Source: an uncultured Maribacter sp. | Lineage (GTDB): Bacteria > Bacteroidota > Bacteroidia > Flavobacteriales > Flavobacteriaceae | Reading direction: 5' to 3' | Length of the DNA: 59,668 nt | Assembly: GCF_947500985.1 (NCBI RefSeq) | Contig: NZ_CANMTX010000008.1 | Location: 1-59,668, forward strand | Shown: in pieces, positions 43,562-52,188 of the stretch | Layout: every line of letters begins with the position of its first letter | How positions within the stretch are numbered: position 1 is the first letter of the stretch | The notes under the pieces: generated by a model | What the model was told of the DNA's origin: nothing | The model's input: only the letters and a program-made list of their open reading frames with translations | Databases searched by the model: none | Translations under genes and position numbers: made by a program

Positions 43562-44518
43562 CTATATCTTGTGAATAACATAATGTACTAAAGATGCTGC
43601 AAGTTTTGCGGTTTGGTCATCAATATCATAATTAGGGTTTAATTCAACTACATCAAAACCTACTAATTTTCCAGAATCGATGATTAATTTTAGACTTTCT
43701 AATACAATATCTGGAGAAAAACCCATGGGCGATGGAGCACTTACACCTGGTGCAAAAGCGGATGAAAAACCGTCTAAGTCTATTGTAGTATACACATAAT
43801 CTACATCTTCTAGAAATTGAATGAGCCTTAATTGAACATGTTCAAGGTAGTTCATATTAAAATACTTCTGAAAAAGGTAGTTGACTTGATTCGTCTCGGC
43901 AAATTCAAATAAATCCTTTGTATTTGCATCTTTTCGTATGCCTAAAGCCATATATTTAATTACCAGACCTTTTTCTTGATGATCTAAGGCAATTTGGTAA
44001 AACGGTGTGCCAGAATTGTTTTCTTTGGTATTTGCCCTTAAATCAAAATGAGCATCAAAATTAATAATTCCTATTTTTTCTTTAGTTTTTACATGTTCTA
44101 GTAAACCGTTGTAGTGAGCATATGACAAATCATGACTACCTCCAATTAGTATAGGTGTTGCCCTATTTTTTATTAAATGGCTTACGGCCTTAGTAAATTC
44201 GATTTGTTGCTCTTCTAAATCTTGATCTTTACATTCTAAATTTCCAAAATCTATTAATAGGGTATTATCTTTTAAATGATTTGGCATTTTCGCTAATTGC
44301 TTACGAATTTCGTCTGGTCCTAATGCGGCACCAACTCTGCCAGAATTTCGTCTCACACCTTCGTCACTGCTATAGCCCAATAAAGCTATTGTCTTATTGT
44401 TCGTAACAGGTAAAGGGTCTTTAATACTAGAAAATGATATTTTTTCGTGCAGATAGAGCTGTTGGTCAGAAATACGTCCTTTCCAATTATCTTTATTAGC
44501 TAATTTATAATTTGACAT
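43562..44518 (-). CDS. hutG: Formimidoylglutamase
   Basis: A 318-residue ureohydrolase (arginase fold). Manganese-site motifs are GGSHDLSYAHYNG (near 125-137), NFDAHFDLR and TTIDLDGFS, with ELNPNYD near the end. It converts formiminoglutamate to glutamate plus formamide, the last step of the hut pathway. It is the last gene of the hutH-I-U-G operon, 79 bp after hutU with a small palindrome between. Confidence 0.9.
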   Translation of the reverse strand: MSNYKLANKDNWKGRISDQQLYLHEKISFSSIKDPLPVTNNKTIALLGYSSDEGVRRNSGRVGAALGPDEIRKQLAKMPNHLKDNTLLIDFGNLECKDQDLEEQQIEFTKAVSHLIKNRATPILIGGSHDLSYAHYNGLLEHVKTKEKIGIINFDAHFDLRANTKENNSGTPFYQIALDHQEKGLVIKYMALGIRKDANTKDLFEFAETNQVNYLFQKYFNMNYLEHVQLRLIQFLEDVDYVYTTIDLDGFSSAFAPGVSAPSPMGFSPDIVLESLKLIIDSGKLVGFDVVELNPNYDIDDQTAKLAASLVHYVIHKI

Positions 44519-44556
44519 ATCATTTAATTCAGATAAATATTACGATTTTGAATCTG

Positions 44557-44573
44557 TCGTTTTATTAAAACGA
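44557..44573. repeat. 17-bp palindrome between hutU and hutG
   Basis: TCGTTTTA-T-TAAAACGA is a perfect palindrome centred on one base. It is 24 bp past the hutU stop and 39 bp before the hutG ATG. It may be an mRNA processing or attenuation element, or chance in AT-rich DNA. Confidence 0.4.
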
Positions 44574-44597
44574 TAAAGTAGTCTTAATCTTACATTT

Positions 44598-46598
44598 TTA
44601 AAATAAATCTTTTAAATGTTTATCTTTTACTAATGTTGGTATGGTAACTTTTAATGTTTTGGTTCTCTCCATTTCGCGTTGTAATGCAAACATTGCTTCT
44701 TTATTTCTCGCCCAACTACGTCTTGCAATTCCGTTATTTACATCATAGAAAAGCATGTTTTTTAATTTTCGTTCTGCATCTTTTGATCCATCTAATACCA
44801 TACCGAATCCGCCATTGGTGACTTCTCCCCAGCCAACTCCGCCACCGTTGTGTATAGAAACCCAAGTTGCTCCCCTAAAGCTATCGCCAATAACATTATG
44901 TATGGCCATGTCTGCAGTAAATTTACTACCGTCGTAAATATTGCTTGTTTCTCTGTACGGTGAATCTGTACCACTTACATCATGGTGGTCTCTTCCTAAG
45001 ATAATAGGTGCACTTAACTCTCCATTAGCAATGGCGTCGTTAAATGCCAATGCTATTTTTGCTCTACCTTCTGCATCTGCGTATAAGATTCTTGCTTTTG
45101 ATCCTACGACCAATTTGTTTTGCTCTGCTTCAGATATCCATTTAATATTATCTTGTAATTGTTGCTGAATTTCTGCAGGAGCATCTTTTTTAATTTCCTT
45201 TAAAACTCTCAATGCAATCGCATCTGTTTTCTGTAAATCTTCTGTTTTTCCAGAAGAACACACCCAACGAAATGGTCCAAATCCGTAATCAAAACACATA
45301 GGGCCTAAAATGTCTTGAACGTACGACGGATATTTAAAATCTATTTTATTCTCAGCCATAACATTAGCACCTGCTCTTGAGGCCTCTAACAAAAAGGCAT
45401 TTCCGTAATCAAAGAAATAGGTACCTTTTTGGGTGTGTAGATTTATGGCATCTGCATGTTTTCGTAAAGATGCTTGAACACTTGTTTTAAATGCATCAGG
45501 ATTTTGATTCATCATTTCATTAGATTCTTCAAAAGTCAATCCTGCTGGGTAATAACCACCTGCCCATGGGTTATGTAACGATGTTTGATCAGAACCGAGG
45601 TGAATGAATATGTCCTCCTTAAAGAAGCGTTCCCATACATCGACCACATTGCCTATAAATGCGAGTGATACAACTTCGTTTTTAGATGTGGCTTCTTTTG
45701 TTCTGGTTACTAAAATATCTAAATCATCGATCAATTCATCTACCCAACCTTGTTCATGTCTTTTCTTTGCCGCAAACGGATTCACTTCTGCGCAAATAGT
45801 AATACATCCTGCAATGTTACCAGCTTTTGGTTGTGCACCGCTCATTCCGCCTAATCCCGCAGTTAAGAATATTTTTCCACTGGGATTTTCATCCGTATTT
45901 AACACCTTTCTAAATGCGTTCATTACTGTAATTGTAGTACCATGAACAATACCTTGCGGACCTATGTACATATAAGAACCCGCAGTCATTTGACCGTATT
46001 GGGTTACACCAAGTGCATTGTATTTTTCCCAATCGTCTTGTTTGGAGTAATTGGGAATCATCATTCCGTTAGTTACCACAACTCTTGGAGCTTCTTTTGA
46101 TGAGGGAAATAAACCCATAGGATGCCCAGAATAGATATGTAAGGTCTGCTCATTGGTCATTTCTGACAAGTATTGCATAGTTAATAAATACTGAGCCCAA
46201 TTCTGGAATACAGCACCGTTTCCACCATAAGTAATCAATTCTTGGGGATGCTGCGCTACGGCAGGATCTAGATTATTCTGAATCATGAGCATGATTGCGG
46301 CAGCGTGACTAGTCTGTGCCGGATATGCTGAAATAGCTCGGGCATGCATATCATAAGATGGTTGAAAGCGATACATGTAAATTCTACCATACGTCTGTAA
46401 CTCTTCAGCAAATTCAGGAGCCAAAACAGCATGCCAGTCCGCGGGAAAATAACGCAGCGCATTTCTAATTGCCAATTGCTTTTCTTCTTTAGAAAGTATT
46501 TGCTTTCTATTTGGCGCATGACTTACCGCAGTAGAACGCTCTTTTTTTGGAGGAAGTTCTGTTGGTATACCAATCTGTATCTGTGCTTTAAAATCCAT
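44598..46598 (-). CDS. hutU: Urocanate hydratase
   Basis: A 666-residue urocanase, longer than the common 550-residue form, as in other Bacteroidota. NAD-binding and catalytic blocks are present: YGGNGAVFQNWAQYLLTM, ITVMNAFRK, LTAGLGGMSGAQPKAG and FDYGNAFLLEA. It hydrates urocanate to imidazolonepropionate using tightly bound NAD. It follows hutI in the hut operon; the 85-bp gap contains five copies of CCAACAA. Confidence 0.95.
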   Translation of the reverse strand: MDFKAQIQIGIPTELPPKKERSTAVSHAPNRKQILSKEEKQLAIRNALRYFPADWHAVLAPEFAEELQTYGRIYMYRFQPSYDMHARAISAYPAQTSHAAAIMLMIQNNLDPAVAQHPQELITYGGNGAVFQNWAQYLLTMQYLSEMTNEQTLHIYSGHPMGLFPSSKEAPRVVVTNGMMIPNYSKQDDWEKYNALGVTQYGQMTAGSYMYIGPQGIVHGTTITVMNAFRKVLNTDENPSGKIFLTAGLGGMSGAQPKAGNIAGCITICAEVNPFAAKKRHEQGWVDELIDDLDILVTRTKEATSKNEVVSLAFIGNVVDVWERFFKEDIFIHLGSDQTSLHNPWAGGYYPAGLTFEESNEMMNQNPDAFKTSVQASLRKHADAINLHTQKGTYFFDYGNAFLLEASRAGANVMAENKIDFKYPSYVQDILGPMCFDYGFGPFRWVCSSGKTEDLQKTDAIALRVLKEIKKDAPAEIQQQLQDNIKWISEAEQNKLVVGSKARILYADAEGRAKIALAFNDAIANGELSAPIILGRDHHDVSGTDSPYRETSNIYDGSKFTADMAIHNVIGDSFRGATWVSIHNGGGVGWGEVTNGGFGMVLDGSKDAERKLKNMLFYDVNNGIARRSWARNKEAMFALQREMERTKTLKVTIPTLVKDKHLKDLF

Positions 46599-46648
46599 CT
46601 TTAATTTTTAAATAAATTAATTTGGTTTTGGATCTAGAGGTTTATTTT

Positions 46649-46683
46649 CCAACAACCAACAACCAACAACCAACAACCAACAA
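46649..46683. repeat. Tandem repeat (CCAACAA)x5
   Basis: Five perfect, back-to-back copies of CCAACAA (TTGTTGG on the operon strand) fill 35 bp. The array starts exactly after the hutI stop codon (TAG, minus-strand 46686-46684) and ends 50 bp before the hutU ATG. Slippage would change the hutI-hutU spacing in 7-bp steps. Confidence 0.95.
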
Positions 46684-47931
46684 CTACTTATGTCGATCAA
46701 AAACCAACTTCCCATTTTTCCATATCATACACGGTTTTAGATTTCCTTGATTGTACAGAATATCTTGATAATTATCTGAATGAAAAACGGCTAAATCCGC
46801 TAGTAGTCCCGCTTCCAATTTCCCTCTGTCTTCTAGTTTCAATGCTGCTGCAGCTCTAAAAGTGATTCCTGCCAAGACCTCGGCATTCGTTAATTTTTGA
46901 AATGTTCCAAGAATACTGGCTTGGGTCAGTAAATCGCCCATTGGTGCAGATCCAGGGTTGTGGTCACTTGCAATGGCAAGGGCTGCACCTGCATCTAATA
47001 ACTTTCGAGCAGGAGTAAAATCGCATCCTAAACCTAAGGAAGCTCCTGGTAGTGCTACTGCAATAGTCTCGCTATGTGCTAATAATTCTATTTCTGTATC
47101 TCCGCTTGCTTCTAAATGGTCTGCGCTTACAGCATTGAACTCAACTGCTACTTTACTGCCGCCTGCAGAAAATTGATCTGCGTGCACGGTAATGTCAAAA
47201 TTCATCTGACTAGCTTTTGAAAAATATGCCTGTATATCATCCGCAGAAAAAGCACTTTGCTCAATGAACGCATCAATACGTTGTGTTAGGTTTTCTTCTT
47301 TAAGAATGGGGAATAACTCCTTAGAAATCATTTTTAAATATTCGGTCTCTGAGCCATCAAAATCTTTGGGTAACATGTGCGCTGCAAGGCAAGTAGAAAT
47401 TAATTCAGGCAATGCTTCTTTATCGGCTTCTTTAATAGCACGAAGCATTTTCAGTTCTTCATCGACGGTTAGTCCGTAGCCACTTTTAACTTCTAAAGTA
47501 GTCGTTCCATTTTTAAGATGACGATTGGCTCTTTTTATAGTGCTTTTCGTTAACTCCTCTATACTTGCTTTTCTGGTTTGGGTAACGGTATCCCAAATGC
47601 CACCGCCAGAATGTGCAATTTCTAAATATGATTTTCCTGCATTTCTCATGGCGTAATCTTTAGCACGTGAGCCACCAAAACAAATATGGGTATGAGCATC
47701 AACGAAACCAGGTACACAAACATGGTTTCCTTTTAGCAATTGAACACCTGCTTCTGGATATTTCAATTTTAAATCTTCAAAATTCCCTGTGGCTAAGATG
47801 AGGTTGTCTTCGATTAAAATTCCGCCCTCAACAATCACTTCAAGCTCATGGTCAGAAATAGCTCCTTTGAGCTTTATTCCTGTCATGGGTAGTATCTGTT
47901 TAAACGGACCTATAAGTGTTCTTTTTGTCAT
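46684..47931 (-). CDS. hutI: Imidazolonepropionase
   Basis: A 415-residue amidohydrolase. The metal site HTH lies at H80-H82 (FVDAHTHICFGGSRAKDY). LEVKSGYGL binds substrate. VHADQFSAGG and IASDHNPGSAP carry the further metal ligands. It hydrolyses imidazolone propionate to formiminoglutamate. It starts 4 bp after the hutH stop. This is the third enzyme of the pathway, though the second gene of the operon. Confidence 0.95.
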   Translation of the reverse strand: MTKRTLIGPFKQILPMTGIKLKGAISDHELEVIVEGGILIEDNLILATGNFEDLKLKYPEAGVQLLKGNHVCVPGFVDAHTHICFGGSRAKDYAMRNAGKSYLEIAHSGGGIWDTVTQTRKASIEELTKSTIKRANRHLKNGTTTLEVKSGYGLTVDEELKMLRAIKEADKEALPELISTCLAAHMLPKDFDGSETEYLKMISKELFPILKEENLTQRIDAFIEQSAFSADDIQAYFSKASQMNFDITVHADQFSAGGSKVAVEFNAVSADHLEASGDTEIELLAHSETIAVALPGASLGLGCDFTPARKLLDAGAALAIASDHNPGSAPMGDLLTQASILGTFQKLTNAEVLAGITFRAAAALKLEDRGKLEAGLLADLAVFHSDNYQDILYNQGNLKPCMIWKNGKLVFDRHK

Positions 47932-47935
47932 TAGA

Positions 47936-49510
47936 TTAGTAGTTTTCGAACTCTTCTGAGTGTTTTGTCTTTAAAGATATGTTATGTTCTGCTTGTACCC
48001 GGTCTATAACTTTTAGTATGGTCTGATCTTTAATCATAGCAATACCCTTTTCAATATCATCTGCAAATACTCTGTCTTTACTTGCGAAAGCCACTTGGCT
48101 GCGAACGGCATTGTGTATTTCTTCTAAATATATGCCAGATTTCAACGGTTTTCTAAATTCGAAAGCTTGTGCAGCAGTCAATAATTCAATTGCCAATATC
48201 TTTTCTACATTACCAATAACCTGTAACGCTTTTCTACCACTAATAGATCCCATACTTACATGATCTTCTTGACCAAGGGAAGTTGGAATACTATCTGCGC
48301 TTGACGGAAAACAAAGTCCCTTATTTTCACTTGCCAATGCTGCGGTGGTATATTGTAAGATCATGTATCCGGAATTTATACCGGTGTCATTCATAAGAAG
48401 TTTTGGAACACCGGGACTATTACCCTCTAGGGATAAATAAATTCGACGGTCTGAAATATTACCGATTTCAGATGCTGCTAAACAGGCATAATCCAAAGCC
48501 ATTGCTAACGGCTGACCGTGAAAGTTACCACCACTAATGGTCAATTCTTCATCTATAATTACGGGATTATCGGTGACCGAATTTAACTCTACTTCTAATA
48601 ATTCTTTTAAATGTAACCATGCTGCTCTTGAAGCCCCATGAACTTGAGGAATACAACGGATGGAGTAGGGGTCTTGTACTTTCTCACAATCTACATGGGC
48701 TTCCATAATTTCAGAGCCTTTCAGTAATTTTTTAACTCGTTTTGCTACATGTACATTCCCTTTAAAAGGTCGTAATGCATGAAGCTCATTGTAAAACGGT
48801 TTTACAGAACCTTGCAAACCTTCTATCATCATAGCGCCAATAACATCTGCTTGTGCTAAAATAGAATGTAATTGCGCTACTACTTTTACAGCATGTGCCG
48901 CTATAAATTGTGTTCCGTTAATAAGTGCCAGCCCTTCTTTTGGACCTAGAGCAATTGGTGCTAATCCTGTTTTTTCAAAAAGTGTTTTCGTTGTTATGGT
49001 TTCATTTTTATATTCCACTTTACCTAAACCAATAAGCGGTAAAAATAAATGGGAAAGCGGCGCTAAATCCCCCGATGCACCAACTGATCCTTGTGATGGA
49101 ACAATGGGAATAGTATCATTATCGATATGCCAGATAATTCTATTTAGTGTATTCAATGCAATCCCCGAATATCCTTTTGCCAACGATTGTGCTTTAAGAA
49201 TGAGCATCAATTTTGCAATGTCTTTTGTTATAGGGTCACCAACGCCTACACTGTGACTTTGAAGTATATTGGTCTGTAGAATATTGGTTTCTGACTTAGA
49301 TATTTTGGTGGTGCATAACGGACCGAAGCCTGTATTTATACCATATACGGGGTATCCTTTATCTACAATGTTCTGTACAATTTCCCAGCTTTTAATTATT
49401 TTATCTTTTGTAGCTTTTGACAGTATGGGGCTAATTTCACCATGAACAATTTGCATTGCTTTACCGGCTGTTAGCCAATCTTCGCCCAATTTAAACGTCT
49501 GTGTGCTCAT
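47936..49510 (-). CDS. hutH: Histidine ammonia-lyase
   Basis: A 524-residue lyase of the MIO-dependent aromatic ammonia-lyase family. The MIO-forming triad A145-S146-G147 lies in GSVGASGDLAPLSH. A catalytic Tyr is in VYGINTGFG, with SVTDNPVI and KPLKSGIYLEE also present. It deaminates histidine to urocanate. It is the first gene of the hut operon, divergent from a LysR regulator with 84 bp between. Confidence 0.96.
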   Translation of the reverse strand: MSTQTFKLGEDWLTAGKAMQIVHGEISPILSKATKDKIIKSWEIVQNIVDKGYPVYGINTGFGPLCTTKISKSETNILQTNILQSHSVGVGDPITKDIAKLMLILKAQSLAKGYSGIALNTLNRIIWHIDNDTIPIVPSQGSVGASGDLAPLSHLFLPLIGLGKVEYKNETITTKTLFEKTGLAPIALGPKEGLALINGTQFIAAHAVKVVAQLHSILAQADVIGAMMIEGLQGSVKPFYNELHALRPFKGNVHVAKRVKKLLKGSEIMEAHVDCEKVQDPYSIRCIPQVHGASRAAWLHLKELLEVELNSVTDNPVIIDEELTISGGNFHGQPLAMALDYACLAASEIGNISDRRIYLSLEGNSPGVPKLLMNDTGINSGYMILQYTTAALASENKGLCFPSSADSIPTSLGQEDHVSMGSISGRKALQVIGNVEKILAIELLTAAQAFEFRKPLKSGIYLEEIHNAVRSQVAFASKDRVFADDIEKGIAMIKDQTILKVIDRVQAEHNISLKTKHSEEFENY

Positions 49511-49553
49511 AGCTTTCTGTCTTGAATATTATAATTAAAATTAATACCTATTT

Positions 49554-49573
49554 TTGATACTTGGTAATATCAA
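49554..49573. promoter_or_regulatory. Candidate LysR-type operator in the hutH-LysR spacer
   Basis: TTGATA-N8-TATCAA (49554-49559, 49568-49573) is a perfect interrupted palindrome of the T-N11-A type that LysR regulators bind. It lies 43 bp from hutH and 21 bp from the LysR ATG. No TAnnTTTG is seen for hutH, which fits activator dependence. Confidence 0.5.
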
Positions 49574-49594
49574 TTTTGTCATCAATCCATAACT

Positions 49595-50488
49595 ATGAGT
49601 AATCAAATAGAATTGCGTCACCTTAACTACTTTCTAGCAGTAGCACAAGAATTGCATTTTAGAAAAGCTGCAGAAAAACTGTTTATTTCACAACCAGGAC
49701 TCAGTAGGCAGATAAAGCAGATGGAAGATATTCTAGAAACCCAATTGTTTGAGCGAAATAAGAAAAAAGTTGCTTTAACTCCTGCAGGGCACTACTTGAA
49801 AAAGGAAGTCGAGTTCATATTTAACCATATGGAAAAGGTAGAACGGCAATTGAAATTGGTGGGTGATGGTAATAGTGGAGAGTTACGAATCGGATTTTTA
49901 GGCTCGGCTATGCAACAAGTAATACCTAAACTATTATTGGGCATAAAAGAAAAATATCCGAAGGTGAAAACGTCTTTAGAGGAGCTATCTAATTTTGCCC
50001 AAGTAGATGCGGTTTTAAATGATCACTTAGATATGGGTTTTGTGCGTGTGTCTAGAGTGCCAAGTACCCTAGAAATGAAAACTGTTTTGACTGATACCTT
50101 TTCGTTGGTGTTACCAGAAAGATACCCGATGTTAACGAGAGAGTTTGACGGAATGGAGCGATTTGCGAATGAAGAATTTATTTTATTCAGTCAGGCTTAT
50201 AGTCCGCTGTACTATGAAACCATTTTGAGTATATGTCAAGATGCCGGTTTTGCACCTAAGGTCTCACACAAATCTGTTCATGCCCATACTATTTTTAAGC
50301 TGGTAGAGAATCAAATGGGAATCGCCATTGTTCCTACATCTTTGCAAAACGGATTTCAAATGCGCGTAAAGTTTGTGGAATTAAAAGACATTCCTCAACG
50401 AGCAGAATTATCTGTAATTTGGAAAAAGGAACATACGAATCCGGTTCTTAAGAATTGTATGGAGTTACTTTTAAAAGATAAGTTTTAA
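49595..50488 (+). CDS. LysR-family regulator
   Basis: A 297-residue regulator with an N-terminal winged HTH (LNYFLAVAQELHFRKAAEKLFISQPGLSRQIKQMED) and a C-terminal substrate-binding domain of periplasmic-binding fold (LRIGFLGSAMQQVIPKLL, ending with a small C-terminal helix). It is divergent from hutH and probably controls histidine utilisation with urocanate as the usual hut inducer, but this is inferred from position. Confidence 0.85.
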   Translation: MSNQIELRHLNYFLAVAQELHFRKAAEKLFISQPGLSRQIKQMEDILETQLFERNKKKVALTPAGHYLKKEVEFIFNHMEKVERQLKLVGDGNSGELRIGFLGSAMQQVIPKLLLGIKEKYPKVKTSLEELSNFAQVDAVLNDHLDMGFVRVSRVPSTLEMKTVLTDTFSLVLPERYPMLTREFDGMERFANEEFILFSQAYSPLYYETILSICQDAGFAPKVSHKSVHAHTIFKLVENQMGIAIVPTSLQNGFQMRVKFVELKDIPQRAELSVIWKKEHTNPVLKNCMELLLKDKF

Positions 50489-50599
50489 TACTTATCTAAC
50501 ATAGAATGAGTTTTTGAAGGGTTAATTTTACTTTAATTAGAAAATAGAGCGTGCTGCGTTTGGCGTTTCGCGCACAGCGAATAAACCAACAATGAAACT

Positions 50600-51157
50600 A
50601 TGATATTTGATATAATTAAAAAGAGACGATCGGTATTTCCGGTGCAATATAATGATACACCGATTGCGAAGGCAGATATAGAGAAAGTTTTAGAAGCGGC
50701 AAACTGGGCACCTAACCATAAGTGTACAGAGCCATGGCGTTTTAAAGTGATTCAAGGGGAAGCAAAAGGTCGATTAGGTACTTTCTTATCTAAGAAGTAT
50801 GAGGAAGTTGACCCAAGGCCAAAAGCTATAAAGGTTAAAAAACTTCAAGAGAATCCACAAATGGCAAGTGTTATAATTGCAATTTGCATGCAAAGAGACC
50901 CTAAAGAATCTTTACCAGAATGGGAAGAAGTAGCTGCGGTTGCTATGGCAGTACAGAACATGTGGTTACAATGTACAGAAATGGGTATAGGATCGTACTG
51001 GTCTTCACCGGGACTCATAAAACACATGGGTGAGTTTTTAAGCTTAGCCGAAGGCGAAAAATGCCTAGGTTTTTTCTATATGGGTAATTTCGATGGTGAA
51101 TTGACCGAAGGTAAACGCGAGCCTATTGAAAGTAAAACAAAATGGATAACGGATTAA
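50600..51157 (+). CDS. Nitroreductase-family NAD(P)H oxidoreductase
   Basis: A 185-residue FMN flavoprotein of the YdjA/nitroreductase class. The FMN-phosphate motif KKRRSVFPVQY opens the protein, with AANWAPNHKCTEPWRF and CTEMGIGSYWSSPGL later. It is smaller than the NfsB type. Reactions are probably two-electron reductions with an unknown natural substrate. It stands alone; the upstream 111 bp contain no clear promoter element. Confidence 0.85.
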   Translation: MIFDIIKKRRSVFPVQYNDTPIAKADIEKVLEAANWAPNHKCTEPWRFKVIQGEAKGRLGTFLSKKYEEVDPRPKAIKVKKLQENPQMASVIIAICMQRDPKESLPEWEEVAAVAMAVQNMWLQCTEMGIGSYWSSPGLIKHMGEFLSLAEGEKCLGFFYMGNFDGELTEGKREPIESKTKWITD

Positions 51158-51165
51158 TTACTCCG

Positions 51166-51681
51166 TTAATTAAAGAAAGGAAATAGGGCGCTACTATGTT
51201 CCCAAGCTTTTGAAATGAAGAGTCCTAAATAGACAATGGCGACCATAAATTTCAAAAAAGTACCAGTTAAAAATCCTAAAAAGGAACCAAAAGCCGCTTT
51301 CGTAGCGGTTTTTTTGTCTGCCTTATTCAGTAATTCTCCTACTAAAGCACCAACAAAAGGCCATACAATAATTCCGAATGGTCCGAGTATAGGGAATATT
51401 AGCGCAACCAACAATCCTACAGTGGTGCCGATAACTCCCGCTTTCGTGCCTCCAAATTTTTTGGTTCCTATGGCTGGTATTACGTAATCTAGTCCAAAGA
51501 CTATTAAAGCAATGGCAAGGGTAATGCCCAAGAACGTCCAATTCATGGTAATTGCGCTGGTAGAGTATAGTAAAAGTAAACCTACCCAACTAATTGGTGG
51601 ACCAGGTAACACTGGTAAGAAGCTTCCAAAAATGCCTACGAGCATTAAAATGAATCCTAGAACTAATAAAAATATATCCAT
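51166..51681 (-). CDS. DUF456 membrane protein
   Basis: A 171-residue membrane protein with about five spans. GSFLPVLPGPPISWVGLLLLY at residues 18-38 and the Gly/Thr-rich GGTKAGVIGTTVGLLVALIFP match DUF456. The function is unknown. It is convergent with the nitroreductase gene, 8 bp apart. Confidence 0.8.
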   Translation of the reverse strand: MDIFLLVLGFILMLVGIFGSFLPVLPGPPISWVGLLLLYSTSAITMNWTFLGITLAIALIVFGLDYVIPAIGTKKFGGTKAGVIGTTVGLLVALIFPILGPFGIIVWPFVGALVGELLNKADKKTATKAAFGSFLGFLTGTFLKFMVAIVYLGLFISKAWEHSSALFPFFN

Positions 51682-51769
51682 TGTAAATAGTAAGTGTTGC
51701 TTATAAGACTAATATAGGTTGCATTTGTTACATGATCACCTATCAAAAGTAATTTTTTCAACTATAAAA

Positions 51770-51823
51770 TTAGTTTAAACTAAATATTTAGTTATATTTG
51801 AACATAGAACTAAAAGATTAGTT
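51770..51823 (+). promoter_or_regulatory. BlaI operator array over the blaI promoter
   Basis: Alternating half-sites TTAGTT and AACTAA occur at 51770, 51778, 51788, 51808 and 51818. They form palindromes TTAGTTTAAACTAA (51770-51783), AACTAA-N4-TTAGTT (51778-51793, exact) and AACTAA-N4-TTAGTT (51808-51823). The -7 element TATATTTG (51793-51800) lies between the last two. This is a strong autoregulation signature for the BlaI/BlaR1 unit. Confidence 0.8.
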
Positions 51824-51825
51824 GA

Positions 51826-52188
51826 ATGAAGCAGTTGACAAAAGCAGAGGAAGAAGTAATGATCGTGTTGTGGGAATTACAGAAATGTAACGTAGCAGCG
51901 ATCATTGAAAAATTACCTGAACCGAAACCCGCCTATAATACAGTATCTACTATTGTTCGGATTTTAGAAAGTAAAGGTTTCGTAAATCATGAACAGTTAG
52001 GGAAAGGGTATTTGTATTTCCCATTGGTGATGAAATCAGATTACAGTAATCAGTCTATAAATAAACTGGTAGATGGCTATTTTCAAGGTTCATTTAAAAG
52101 TATGGTCTCTTTTTTTATGAAGAAGAATGATATGAGCCTTTCTGAATTAGAGTCGGTATTGAATGAAATTAAAAAGGAAAAACCATGA
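51826..52188 (+). CDS. blaI: BlaI/MecI-family repressor
   Basis: A 120-residue winged-helix repressor. MKQLTKAEEEVMIVLWELQ is the family opening. The DNA-recognition segment is KPAYNTVSTIVRILESKGFV, with the C-terminal dimerisation helix after. It binds as a dimer until a BlaR1-type protease inactivates it. The BlaR1-like gene overlaps by 4 bp (ATGA). The operator array is immediately upstream. Bacteroidota homologues usually control envelope or redox genes, not beta-lactamase. Confidence 0.9.
   Translation: MKQLTKAEEEVMIVLWELQKCNVAAIIEKLPEPKPAYNTVSTIVRILESKGFVNHEQLGKGYLYFPLVMKSDYSNQSINKLVDGYFQGSFKSMVSFFMKKNDMSLSELESVLNEIKKEKP

Noticed and set aside
44557..44573. The TCGTTTTA palindrome as an intrinsic terminator
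   Set aside because: The stem is AT-rich with a one-base centre and no clear U-tail; hutG continues downstream in the same operon.
46649..46683. CCAACAA array as a CRISPR
   Set aside because: The 7-bp units are contiguous with no spacers and no cas genes are near.
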